A stretch of 64,000 nucleotides of DNA, from positions 1,302,001-1,366,000 of the forward strand of contig NZ_CP089214.1 of the NCBI RefSeq assembly GCF_021183625.1, read 5' to 3'. Source of the stretch: Nocardia asteroides (GTDB lineage: Bacteria > Actinomycetota > Actinomycetes > Mycobacteriales > Mycobacteriaceae). The translations under genes and the position numbers were made by a program. Shown piece after piece: positions 1 through 8,050 of the stretch. Numbering within the stretch: the stretch's first letter is position 1; every line of letters begins with the position of its first letter. The notes beneath the pieces were generated by a model. The model was given only the letters and a program-made list of their open reading frames with translations. It ran no database searches and had not been told where the DNA came from.

Positions 1-493
1 GCTGGCGCAGCGTCCGGCCGGAGCCGACCACGTCGGCGATCGCGTCGGCGACGCCGAGCTGGATGGAGATCTCCACCGCGCCGTCCAGCCGGATGACCTC
101 GGCGGTCAGCCCGCGTGCGGCCAGGTCGGCCCGGACCAGCTTCGGGTAGGAGGTTGCGATCCGCTTGCCCGCCAGTTGCTCGACCGACCACGGCTGCCCC
201 TGCGGCGCGGCGTAGCGGAAGCTGGAGCGGCCGAAGCCGAGCGCGAGCCGCTCCTTCACCGGCGCGCCGGAGTCCAGGGCGAGGTCGCGGCCGGTGATGC
301 CGAGGTCGAGCTCGCCGGAGCCGACGTAGATGGCGATGTCCTTGGGGCGGAGGAAGAAGAACTCGACCTGGTTGGCCGGGTCCAGCACGGTCAGGTCGCG
401 GGAATCGGTCCGGGTGCGGTATCCGGCCTCGGCGAGGATGGAGGAGGCGGATTCGGACAGCGAGCCCTTGTTGGGTACGGCGACGCGCAGCAC
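1..493 (-). CDS. hisG: ATP phosphoribosyltransferase (HisG), 3' end cut by the window edge
   Basis: First enzyme of histidine biosynthesis, condensing ATP with PRPP in the cytoplasm. The reverse-strand reading from a GTG at 493 begins [16 protein letters not shown], the typical start of the long-form actinobacterial enzyme, and continues through [24 protein letters not shown], the conserved phosphate-binding region, to the left edge without a stop. The C-terminal regulatory (ACT-like) part lies outside. It sits 64 bp behind hisE in the same direction, the hisE-hisG order known in mycobacteria, so the two are likely co-transcribed. The start is set by family length; no ATG precedes it. Confidence 0.93.
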   Translation of the reverse strand, partial: MLRVAVPNKGSLSESASSILAEAGYRTRTDSRDLTVLDPANQVEFFFLRPKDIAIYVGSGELDLGITGRDLALDSGAPVKERLALGFGRSSFRYAAPQGQPWSVEQLAGKRIATSYPKLVRADLAARGLTAEVIRLDGAVEISIQLGVADAIADVVGSGRTLRQ

Positions 494-557
494 GATGGGG
501 TCCTTTCGGGGTGGGGTGAGTGCTCTCGACGGTCGACGGGGTGTCGGCGCGGTGCCG

Positions 558-830
558 TCACAGATGTCGGTACACGTCGTCCAGCGTCAGCCCGCGGCCC
601 ACCATCAGCACCTGTACCCAGTACAGGAGCTGGGAGATCTCCTCGGCGAGGGCGTCGTCGCTCTCGTGCTCGGCGGCGATCCAGACCTCGCCCGCCTCCT
701 CGAGCACCTTCTTGCCCTGGGTGTGCACCCCCGCGTCCAGCGCGGCCACGGTTCCCGAACCCTCGGGGCGGGTGGCGGCGCGGTCCTGCAGCTCGGCGAA
801 CAGGGCCTCGAAGTTCTTCACGCGGGTCAT
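558..830 (-). CDS. hisE: Phosphoribosyl-ATP pyrophosphatase (HisE)
   Basis: Second step of histidine synthesis: hydrolysis of PR-ATP to PR-AMP. The 90-residue product has the MazG-like all-alpha pattern, with the acidic metal-binding helices visible as [16 protein letters not shown] and [17 protein letters not shown] place the start at the ATG at 830 ([14 protein letters not shown]), which gives the usual family length; an in-frame ATG further upstream would add 21 residues without homology. hisG follows on the same strand after 64 bp. The gene is a stand-alone HisE, not fused to HisI, as usual in Actinobacteria. Confidence 0.93.
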   Translation of the reverse strand: MTRVKNFEALFAELQDRAATRPEGSGTVAALDAGVHTQGKKVLEEAGEVWIAAEHESDDALAEEISQLLYWVQVLMVGRGLTLDDVYRHL

Positions 831-902
831 TCTTTCAGACCCGGGTGCTCCCCCTCCGTTCCGGTGCCGCGACGGGGAGGCCCGCCGCGGCACCGGCCGA
901 GC

Positions 903-2723
903 TCAGCCCGCGTCGGTCGCCAGCAGTTCGCGCAGGTCCGCGACGGCGGTGCGGAGGTGCTCCGCGAAGGCGTGCATCTCCCCTGCCACCGGCTGCGGGG
1001 TGGCGAGGTAGAGCTTCCACCGGTCCGGCAGCAGCACGTAGGCGACGCCGATGCAGCTCGGGCTGGTGGAGCCGAAACCGAACTGGCGGATGTGCACCGA
1101 CGGCGCCGAGCTGGTGCTCAGGTAGTCGTCGCGCAGGATCCGCCAGCCCGGGCTGGTGTACAGCGGCAGCGGCTCGGTGACCCCGAGCTCGGCGCCCCGG
1201 CGGCGCTGGATCCACTCCAGCTCCCACAGGTGCTGCTCGGGCGCGGCCCCGGCCTGGCACTGCCTGGCCCGCTCCACGTGCGCCGCCGCGGCGGCCCGCG
1301 CGGCGGCCAGCTTGGCCTCGGTGGAGGCGCCCGCGTCCTCGAAGGCGTCCACGAAGGCGATGATCTCCGGGGTGATCACCCGCATGGCCTCGGTGCGGCC
1401 GTTGCGCCACTGCCTGGTCGCGATCGACTCGTAGGTGGCGCCGGTGAAGCCCTTGCTGCGCCGGTGCGCGATCTGGTAGCTGAGCTGCGCGAACGCGTCC
1501 GGGCTTATCTTCAGCGCCTTGGCGGCCTCGGTGCCGAAGTCGTCGAAGGAGACGACCTGGGTCGCGTTCGCCGCGGCGTAGTCGGCGAAATCGGCGGCGG
1601 CCGCGGCGATGTCGGCGCGCTGCGCGGCGGTCAGGGTGAACTCGATCGGCTCGACCGGCGGCAGCCCCTGCCCGCGCGCCCCCGAGCGCTCCGCGTGCTC
1701 GGCGAGCGGGGTGCCGAGCAGGGTGTCGACGAAGGAGAGGACGGTGGTGCCGTCCAGCCCGCAGTGCTCGACGTTGATCCCGGCCTGGCCGTCGGCGAAG
1801 ACGACGAAGGTGACGGCCTTGTCGAAGTACCGGTTGCCGCTGTCGCCGTGCAGCAGCTGGTCGCTGGCCTGCTGCTCGTCCTGCGGCGCGAAATCCTCCA
1901 GCGCGACCACGAACAGCGCCGACTCGATGGTCTCGATGGCCGCGGCGTTGCCCGGGTCGGCCAGCAGCTCGGCCCGGCTCGCGGCCCACTCCGCGCGGGC
2001 CTTGGTGGTCAGGTGCCCGATCGCGGTGTCGGTGGCGGCGGCCTTCGCCCCCGCCTTGAGCACCGCGCGCAGCCCGTCGGTGATGTCCTCGGCCGAGTAG
2101 GGCGCGCCGTCCGGGCCGACCACGTCGAGCCGGAAGGCGTTGCCGCGGTGGAAGACCAGGATGTGCCGCGCGGTGGCGGGGCCGGGGTACTCCTCGGAGT
2201 AGGGCACCCGCACCGAGTCCTGCTCCGCGCCCGGGATCCTGGTCTCGGCGAAGAGGTACTTGTTCTGCCACATGGAGAGCTGCTTGCCGCGCTGGGTGAC
2301 CGGCGGGATCTCCTCGGCGTCGAGCGCGAGCTTGTAGTCGACGGCGGCGAGCGTGATGGCGGCGGCCCGCTCGGCCTGGTCGGCCGAGGTCGCGGCGGCG
2401 AGCGGGGTGTCGTCGCGGAACAGGAAGAAGAAGTTCGCGTTCAGCGCGATCCGGTCGCGGCGGCCCAGGTAGCGGGAGGGCCAGAACAGGTCGAGCCAGC
2501 TGCCGACGCCGGGAGTGGCGTCGTACTCGGCGAGCGCGGCGTGCAGGGTGCGGCCGGGGCCGTCCGGGCGCAGCAGGTCGGCCACGGCGGCCTCGGTCGC
2601 TGCGCGCTCGTCGTCGGTGAGGAGCGGGGCGCTCCACTCCAGGAACCGGGCGGCGCTGTCGTCCAGGGTCGGCAGCGGCACCCTCGGCAGCTGGTCCTCG
2701 GCGGCGAAGGTTCGTGGGCTCAC
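903..2723 (-). CDS. Carnitine/choline O-acyltransferase family protein
   Basis: A 606-residue protein of the Carn_acyltransf family, close to the length of animal carnitine acetyl- and octanoyltransferases. Visible family marks: the catalytic-histidine segment NVEHCGLDG (His about 320) after GNRYFDKAVTFVVFADG, the GATYESIATRQWRNGRT segment, the LSTSSAPS substrate motif and FGFGSTSPSCIGVAY near the end. Family members move an acyl group between CoA and the hydroxyl of carnitine or choline. Such enzymes are scarce in bacteria. The GTG start at 2723 overlaps the stop of the upstream methyltransferase by 4 bp (GTGA), so translation is probably coupled. With the oxygenase and methyltransferase upstream it is the last gene of a three-gene operon; the true acceptor is unknown and might be a hydroxylated, methylated amine made by those enzymes. 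Confidence 0.88.
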   Translation of the reverse strand: MSPRTFAAEDQLPRVPLPTLDDSAARFLEWSAPLLTDDERAATEAAVADLLRPDGPGRTLHAALAEYDATPGVGSWLDLFWPSRYLGRRDRIALNANFFFLFRDDTPLAAATSADQAERAAAITLAAVDYKLALDAEEIPPVTQRGKQLSMWQNKYLFAETRIPGAEQDSVRVPYSEEYPGPATARHILVFHRGNAFRLDVVGPDGAPYSAEDITDGLRAVLKAGAKAAATDTAIGHLTTKARAEWAASRAELLADPGNAAAIETIESALFVVALEDFAPQDEQQASDQLLHGDSGNRYFDKAVTFVVFADGQAGINVEHCGLDGTTVLSFVDTLLGTPLAEHAERSGARGQGLPPVEPIEFTLTAAQRADIAAAAADFADYAAANATQVVSFDDFGTEAAKALKISPDAFAQLSYQIAHRRSKGFTGATYESIATRQWRNGRTEAMRVITPEIIAFVDAFEDAGASTEAKLAAARAAAAAHVERARQCQAGAAPEQHLWELEWIQRRRGAELGVTEPLPLYTSPGWRILRDDYLSTSSAPSVHIRQFGFGSTSPSCIGVAYVLLPDRWKLYLATPQPVAGEMHAFAEHLRTAVADLRELLATDAG

Positions 2724-3595
2724 GAGTTGTCCTCGGGGTCGGCGGAGTGTTCCGGTAGCGGTCGGGAGAGGTGAAGGGTCGCATACAGCGACCCGTCGGC
2801 CTCGTACCCGGTGGTATCGATGCCCTTGTCCGCCAACGCCTTCAACACCTGCGCCTGCTCGTCGGCGGAGGCGAAGCGCCGCTGTGCGTGGAGTCCGGGC
2901 ACCTGCTCGGTGCGGTACCCGAGCGCCGCGAGCTCCGCGGCGACGGGACCGTAGTCGAACATGCGCAGCACGAAGTGTGCCATCCACGGCCTGCGGCGCG
3001 GATGCGCGGTGGCCACCCGCACCAGCGTCTTCTCGGTGACATAACCGATGCACCCGGTGGAGATCACCAGGTCGGCGCGGGCCAGCACCTCACGCTGGTC
3101 CTCGTCCGGATCGGCCGACTCCAGGTCGGCGTGCACCACCTCGTCCAGCAGCCCGGCCTCGGCCGCGTACTCCAGAGCCGGGCGCGACGCGTCGATCCCG
3201 AGGAAGCGGGCGTCAACGCCAGGCACCTCGGCCCTCCCCTTGTCGAGCGCGAGCGCGGAATCCCGGTCGGTGGTGCCCGCGTAGCTCTCGGCGAGCTCGG
3301 CGAGGCTGGTGCCGAAGCGCAGCAGCGCCGCGTTCACCCCGTAGGAGCAGCCGATGTCGAGCACCGTCGGCACCGCGACCCGGGCCGAGGCCCGATACTC
3401 GCGGAGCTGCTGCTGGAAGAAGGGTGCCGCCGAATCGGGGATCGAATAGCCCAGCTCCGACATCCGCCGGTAGTACTCACGGGGATCGGGGCGATCGTAG
3501 ATGTGGTCGAAGGAGGCTTTCCCGGTCGTGTGCAAGGGTACCGGCACTGTGCGTTCCTCTCGGTCGAGCCAGAAATCAATCGAGTAATCGGTCAC
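2720..3595 (-). CDS. Class I SAM-dependent methyltransferase
   Basis: About 291 residues. The Rossmann motif I VLDIGCSYGVN, an acidic loop (FLGIDASRPALEYA) and LVISTGCIGYV (motif IV region) mark a class I methyltransferase. The substrate cannot be read from the sequence. The N-terminus DYSIDFWLDREERTV and the C-terminal half are not of a methyltransferase family I can name. Two starts are possible: GTG at 3595 (VTDYSIDFW, chosen because conserved-looking sequence begins there) or ATG at 3625, which adds ten Pro/Arg-rich residues. Either overlaps the upstream oxygenase gene, and the stop overlaps the acyltransferase GTG, so all three proteins are probably made in coupled fashion. Given the neighbours, N-methylation of an amino acid or amine is a reasonable guess, not a demonstration. 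Confidence 0.85.
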   Translation of the reverse strand: MTDYSIDFWLDREERTVPVPLHTTGKASFDHIYDRPDPREYYRRMSELGYSIPDSAAPFFQQQLREYRASARVAVPTVLDIGCSYGVNAALLRFGTSLAELAESYAGTTDRDSALALDKGRAEVPGVDARFLGIDASRPALEYAAEAGLLDEVVHADLESADPDEDQREVLARADLVISTGCIGYVTEKTLVRVATAHPRRRPWMAHFVLRMFDYGPVAAELAALGYRTEQVPGLHAQRRFASADEQAQVLKALADKGIDTTGYEADGSLYATLHLSRPLPEHSADPEDNS

Positions 3596-4439
3596 CGCGG
3601 ACGGCGGAGGCCGCCGCGGCGACATGGTCCGGCAGCACCCGGCCGAAAAGCTGCCTGGTCCGTTCCACGGTGCCGATCACACCGGGCCGGTCGGTGTAGG
3701 CGAAGATCGCCGAATGCCGCTGCACCGCGCCGGAAACCGGGGAGACGCGGTGCAGGGAGAAGCGCCCCTGGAAGAGCTGCAGATCGCCGGGGCGCAGGTC
3801 GAGCCGCTGCACCGGGTACGAGCCGGTGCCGGTGAGCACGGCGCGGACGTCGTCCAGGTTCTCCGCATCGGTGCTGCGGATGTTCGGGCAGAACTCGAAG
3901 ACGCCGCCCGCCTCGGCGGGCTGGGTGAGCATGCTGACGGTGAACTCGTTGGTGTCGAAGTGCCACGGGTGCGACATGCCGGGCGCCACCACGTTGAGGC
4001 AGAGCCCGGCCAGCGGGTCGGCGAACTCGTGCAGCCCGGGCAGCCCGAAGCAGTCGGCGACGAAGCGCTGGAAGACCTCGCTCACGTACAGCCGGTGGAT
4101 CAGCGCGTCGGCGGGGATCAGATCCCGCGGCACGAAGGCATTGCCGCGCTCGAGCACGATGGCACCCGGATGATCCGGTGGCAGTTCGGAATCGAGCGGG
4201 ATGTTGTAGGCGTTGACCCGCTCCACCTTGTAGTAGGCGTCCGGCGCGATGGCGGCGCCCTGCGCGCGCAGCGTCTCGACCAGCTCCGGCCGGACGAACT
4301 CGCGCAGGACGTGGCAGCCGGTGGCGGCCAGCTCGGTTCTGGCGGCGCCGACCGCGGCGCGCCACCCCTCCCCCCCGGGATCTGCCAGCGAATACCGTGC
4401 GGTATCGACGATTTCGTCGAGGACCCCCATCACCGTCAT
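3576..4439 (-). CDS. Fe(II)/2-oxoglutarate-dependent oxygenase, HalD/ArpA-like
   Basis: A 287-residue protein with a cupin-type facial triad: HPWHFDTNEF supplies H160 and D162, and GRFSLHRVSPV supplies H230, with R241 a candidate for 2-oxoglutarate binding. The layout resembles the HalD/BesD/ArpA group, which includes free-amino-acid hydroxylases and halogenases. Halogenases replace the Asp of HxD by Gly; here the Asp is kept, so hydroxylation is expected. First gene of the operon with the methyltransferase and carnitine acyltransferase. ATGs at 4439 and 4430 are both possible; neither has a clear ribosome site. Two palindromes lie upstream (4496-4521). Substrate unknown; lysine or a methylated derivative is an attractive guess from the family and the carnitine context. 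Confidence 0.82.
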   Translation of the reverse strand: MTVMGVLDEIVDTARYSLADPGGEGWRAAVGAARTELAATGCHVLREFVRPELVETLRAQGAAIAPDAYYKVERVNAYNIPLDSELPPDHPGAIVLERGNAFVPRDLIPADALIHRLYVSEVFQRFVADCFGLPGLHEFADPLAGLCLNVVAPGMSHPWHFDTNEFTVSMLTQPAEAGGVFEFCPNIRSTDAENLDDVRAVLTGTGSYPVQRLDLRPGDLQLFQGRFSLHRVSPVSGAVQRHSAIFAYTDRPGVIGTVERTRQLFGRVLPDHVAAAASAVRGDRLLD

Positions 4440-4495
4440 GGCGATATTGTGAGGCAGCGCGCCAGAAACACGCCCGGGATTCGCCGAGCTGGCCG

Positions 4496-4521
4496 GTGAC
4501 TACTGTCACACGTCCGACGTG
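4496..4521. promoter_or_regulatory. Overlapping palindromes upstream of the oxygenase operon
   Basis: GTGAC-TACT-GTCAC (4496-4509) is followed, sharing one base, by the perfect inverted repeat CACGTC-C-GACGTG (4509-4521). They lie 57-82 bp upstream of the oxygenase ATG in the 114-bp gap to the HAD gene. The pair looks like operator sequence, but no regulator is encoded next to it. Confidence 0.4.
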
Positions 4522-4553
4522 CGGATATTCCTGTTGCCACGCAGTAACTCTCG

Positions 4554-5243
4554 CTACGGGCGGGCGGCGGGCTCACGTTCGCCGGAGGTGAGCGCGGCGC
4601 TCAGATCGGCCATCGAGAGCCCGGTAAGCGATTCCCGGAAAACGAGTCCGGGCGCGGCGGGAACGGCGATCTCGCAGGGCACGACCAGGACCGCGCAGCC
4701 TGCGGCGGCGGCCGCGGCGGAACCGGTCGGCGAGTCCTCGATCGCGACGCAGTCGCCGGGGTCGGCGCCGAGGAGTTCGGCGGCGCGCAGGTAGACGTCC
4801 GGCTCCGGTTTGCCGTGCGGCACCTCGTCGCCGCAGACGGTGACCGCGAAATTGTCCCGGCCGAGCGTATTCAAGGCGAGTTCGGTCAGTGACCGCTTGG
4901 TGTTGGTGACCAGCGCGGCGGGCACCCCGGCCGCGGCGATCATCGCCAGCGCCTCGACCGCGCCCGGCCGCCACGGGATCGGGCCGGTCATGAGCGCGGT
5001 GACGCGGCGCTCCAGGAACTCGCCCGCCGCCACCAGCGCAGCGCGGGTCGGCTCGATGCCGAGGCCGGTGAACATGATGCGCAGCGCGTTCGGCCCGGAG
5101 GCGCCGATCAGGGCGTGCCTGATCTCGTCGGTCATCTCGCGACCGTGCTCCCTGGCCAGCTCGCGCACCGCGACATCCCACAGCTTCTCGGAGTCGAGCA
5201 GGGTGCCGTCCATGTCCCAGAGCACACCCGCCGGTCGGGTCAT
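4554..5243 (-). CDS. HAD-superfamily hydrolase, beta-phosphoglucomutase-like
   Basis: A 229-residue haloacid-dehalogenase phosphatase: motif I DMDGTLLDS at residues 10-18, motif II VTNTKRS, motif III Lys in HGKPEPDVY and motif IV EDSPTGSAAA. The cap is of the helical C1 type after motif I. Such enzymes remove phosphate from small sugar phosphates or interconvert them; the substrate cannot be told. The ATG at 5243 is preceded by a GAGAGAGG ribosome site. It lies 114 bp upstream of the oxygenase operon in the same direction, with palindromes in between, so membership in that operon is uncertain. Confidence 0.88.
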   Translation of the reverse strand: MTRPAGVLWDMDGTLLDSEKLWDVAVRELAREHGREMTDEIRHALIGASGPNALRIMFTGLGIEPTRAALVAAGEFLERRVTALMTGPIPWRPGAVEALAMIAAAGVPAALVTNTKRSLTELALNTLGRDNFAVTVCGDEVPHGKPEPDVYLRAAELLGADPGDCVAIEDSPTGSAAAAAAGCAVLVVPCEIAVPAAPGLVFRESLTGLSMADLSAALTSGEREPAARP

Positions 5244-5305
5244 CGTGGTCCGCCTCTCTCGTGCCGCCGCCGGTCAGCCTATCGGGACGGCCGTACCGGT
5301 GCCGG

Positions 5306-7684
5306 TCAGAGCCCGGAGCCCGCGAGCAGGAAGCGGCCGCCCTCGTTGGCCACCCGGAACCAGCGGCTCTCCGAGCTGGTGCCGCCGCCGGCCAGGGTGT
5401 AGGTGAGCGAGGCCACCACGGTGTCCGGGCCGGTCGGGGTGATCGAGCCGACCCGCACCCCGCGGATCGTCGACCAGAACTGCGAGTACGCGCCGAAGCC
5501 GCCGGTCTGCGCCTGGTACCCCGGGGAGAGCTGCGCCCACGCGCCGTTGATGTCGCCCGGCAGCATGCCGTAGTAGCCCTGCACGAACTGGGCCTGCTGC
5601 TCCGTGGTCGGCGGGCCGTTCTGCGGGGCCGGGGCGTTCGAGGTGGCCGGGGCCGGAGCCTCCGTGGTGGGGGCCGGAGCCTGCGTGGTCACGGCCGATG
5701 GGCTCGGGGGCGGGGGCGCCGCCTGCTGGTCGTCGTCGCCGGTGCCGCGGGCGATCAGGGCGATGAGCACGCCCGCCAGGAGGATCACCGCGAGGGCGAT
5801 CGCGCCCAGCGCGGTCAGCTGCAGCCGCTTGCCCGCCGCCGGGTCGCGGCGGGGCGGGGTGTACTCGAGCGGGGTGACGGGGGTCGGGCGCGCGGCGGCC
5901 GCGAAGGCGGCGTAGTCGGGGGTGTAGGGCGAATCGTTCGCTGCTGGTGGGAGCGCGGTGGTGGGGTCGGGGTTCGGGCCGGAGTCGGATGCCGTCCCGG
6001 AAGCCGAGGGACCGCTCCCGGCCGCACCCGGTGCGGCCGCACTCGGGCCGGTCCCACTCGGGCCGGTCCCACTCGGGCCAGCCGCACCCGGGCCACCCGC
6101 ACTCGGGGCGGCTGCGCCCGCGTCGGCGGAGACACCGTCGGACGCAGCGCCAACTGCCGCTGCGGAGCCCGCGAGTACATCGCCGGGCGTGGAGGAGTCG
6201 TCGGCGGCACCGGCGCCCGAGGCTGCATCGCCTGCGGACTTTCCCGCCGCACCGGAACCCGAGGCACCGCCCTCGGCGGGGCCCGCTGTCGCGCCGGAAT
6301 CCGAAGCGGCGCTCACCGCATCGGAATTCGGAGCGGCGCTCCCGGCCGCGCTCGACGCGGCGCTGCTCGCGTCATCGCTCGGCGAGGCGGAGCCGGCCAC
6401 GCCGGAATCCTCGGCCGCACCTTCACCGTCACCGGAGTTCGGCGCGACGGCGGCACTCGCCACACCGGCCGCGACCGAGCCGTCCCGCTTGCGCAACTCG
6501 ACCCGCTCGCCGGAGCCCGGCGCGGGCGCGCTCTCCGCCCCCGGCGCACCCCTGGCACCGGCTACCGAACCGCCGGTCGGCCCACTCGGCGGCCCCTGCG
6601 GCACCCGGGCAGGCCCGGACCCCGGAGCGACCGGCCCGCTCCCCGGCGTCCCCGGCCCGTACACCCCGGGCGCACCGGCCCTCGGCCCGTAGGCGGGCCG
6701 AAACGCGTTCACCCGCGGCCCCGGCGGCGGAGCACTGCGCGGATCGTTCGGCGGCGGCCCCCCGAACCGCCCGGGATCGGGCAGAACGGTGGTCCCACTC
6801 GGCCCGGCCAGGACTGCCGTCCGCGGATATCCGCCGGGCGGCAGCACCGAGGTCGGCCCGGCGGGCCGCCCGACGGCGACCCCCTCGAGCACCCCGGCCG
6901 CCTCCTGCATGGTCGGCCGCGCCTCGGGCGTCGGCGCGAGCAGATGCATCAGCACCGGCCCGAGTGCCCCGGCGTGCTGCGGCGGCTGCACATGCCCCCG
7001 CGCCACGGCGTGCAGCACCGCGAGCGGATTGTCCCCCTCGCCGAACGGCGGGCTCCCGGTCACCGCGGCGTACAGCGTCGACCCGAGCGCGAACACGTCG
7101 GAGGCGGGCTCCCCGTCTTCCCCGCGCGCCACCTCGGGTGCCAGGTACGCGGGAGTCCCCGCGAGAAATCCGGTCGCGGTGACGGTCACATCCCCGACCG
7201 CCCGCGAGATCCCGAAGTCGGTGATCTTGACCGTGCCGTCATCCCCGACCAGCAGATTCCCCGGCTTCACATCCCGATGCAGAATCCCGGCCCGGTGCGC
7301 GGCGGCCAGCGCGGCGGCGGCCTGCGCCCCGATCCGCGCCACCTCCATCGGCGGCAGCGTGCGCCCCCCGGAGATCCGCGCGGCCAGACTCGGCGCGTCC
7401 ATGAACTCCATGACGAGCCACGGCCGCCCGTCCTCCTCGGCCACGTCGAAGACGGTGATGGCGTTCGGATGGTGCAGCCGGGCGGCGATCCGCCCCTCGC
7501 GCATGGCCCGCGCCCGCGCCTCGACCCGCTGCGACGGGGTGAGCTGCGGATCCAGCCGCAGCTGCTTGACCGCGACGGTCCGCTGCAACCGGACGTCGGT
7601 CGCCTTCCACACGACGCCCATGGCGCCGGTGCCGATCGGATCGGAGAGCCGATACCGTCCCGCGATCAACCGGTCCGACGTCAT
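5306..7684 (-). CDS. Membrane-anchored Ser/Thr protein kinase (PknB/Hanks type)
   Basis: A 792-residue sensor kinase. Kinase domain at about residues 10-270: glycine loop GTGAMG (18-23), Lys40 in VAVKQL, catalytic HRDVKPGN (D138), DFG at 156-158 and GTPAYLAPE in the activation segment. A very long Ala/Pro/Ser/Gly linker (about 270-615) includes back-to-back GPSGT units. One membrane segment (about 623-645) is followed by a Pro/Thr stalk and a roughly 100-residue extracellular domain (FVQGYYGMLPGDINGAWAQL) of NTF2-like appearance that may sense an outside ligand. Start at ATG 7684 with AAGGAG nearby; an upstream in-frame ATG would add 15 residues. It stands alone between a HAD gene and metH; its targets are unknown. 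Confidence 0.92.
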   Translation of the reverse strand: MTSDRLIAGRYRLSDPIGTGAMGVVWKATDVRLQRTVAVKQLRLDPQLTPSQRVEARARAMREGRIAARLHHPNAITVFDVAEEDGRPWLVMEFMDAPSLAARISGGRTLPPMEVARIGAQAAAALAAAHRAGILHRDVKPGNLLVGDDGTVKITDFGISRAVGDVTVTATGFLAGTPAYLAPEVARGEDGEPASDVFALGSTLYAAVTGSPPFGEGDNPLAVLHAVARGHVQPPQHAGALGPVLMHLLAPTPEARPTMQEAAGVLEGVAVGRPAGPTSVLPPGGYPRTAVLAGPSGTTVLPDPGRFGGPPPNDPRSAPPPGPRVNAFRPAYGPRAGAPGVYGPGTPGSGPVAPGSGPARVPQGPPSGPTGGSVAGARGAPGAESAPAPGSGERVELRKRDGSVAAGVASAAVAPNSGDGEGAAEDSGVAGSASPSDDASSAASSAAGSAAPNSDAVSAASDSGATAGPAEGGASGSGAAGKSAGDAASGAGAADDSSTPGDVLAGSAAAVGAASDGVSADAGAAAPSAGGPGAAGPSGTGPSGTGPSAAAPGAAGSGPSASGTASDSGPNPDPTTALPPAANDSPYTPDYAAFAAAARPTPVTPLEYTPPRRDPAAGKRLQLTALGAIALAVILLAGVLIALIARGTGDDDQQAAPPPPSPSAVTTQAPAPTTEAPAPATSNAPAPQNGPPTTEQQAQFVQGYYGMLPGDINGAWAQLSPGYQAQTGGFGAYSQFWSTIRGVRVGSITPTGPDTVVASLTYTLAGGGTSSESRWFRVANEGGRFLLAGSGL
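6041..6085. repeat. Short tandem repeats inside the kinase linker
   Basis: The unit CACTCGGGCCGGTCC occurs back to back, followed by a diverging copy, encoding repeated Gly-Pro-Ser-Gly-Thr in the disordered linker of the kinase gene. Copy number is likely to vary between strains. Confidence 0.55.
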
Positions 7685-8050
7685 CTGATCGTGCTCCTTC
7701 CCGCCGAGCAGTACCGCAACTCGGCGCACGCGCTCCGGAGCCCGGCGAAAATCCTACGCCCCGAGCCGCTTCGACTCCGGGCGGGCCGCACGCCACCCGG
7801 TGCGGCATACGACGAGCGCTCCGGTGCGCGACGTCCGACAGTGGCATACCCGGAACGGGCCGTTCCATCGGCCGACCTCAGCACGGTACGCCACCGGCGC
7901 GCGGGCTCCGCGTCGAGCGCGCGCCGGGCAGCTCCGGGCGCCGCGACGATTCCGTTCCCCGGCACCCGGTTTCACGGGCAGCCGTGCCCGCGCCATGATC
8001 CGGTACGAACGCCGGCGCCGTGGTCCGTTTCCGCCGTGAAACCGCTCACA
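7685..8050. other. 366-bp intergenic region between metH and the kinase
   Basis: No supportable gene. It follows the metH stop and precedes the kinase, both on the reverse strand, so it must hold the kinase promoter. It contains a perfect 15-bp palindrome GGAACGG-G-CCGTTCC at 7852-7866 and two GGCATAC copies about 40 bp apart, which could be regulatory. I see no riboswitch fold or U-tract terminator. Confidence 0.5.

Noticed and set aside
4554..5243. HAD phosphatase as a fourth member of the oxygenase operon
   Set aside because: A 114-bp gap with palindromes separates them and the enzyme class is too general to argue for the link.
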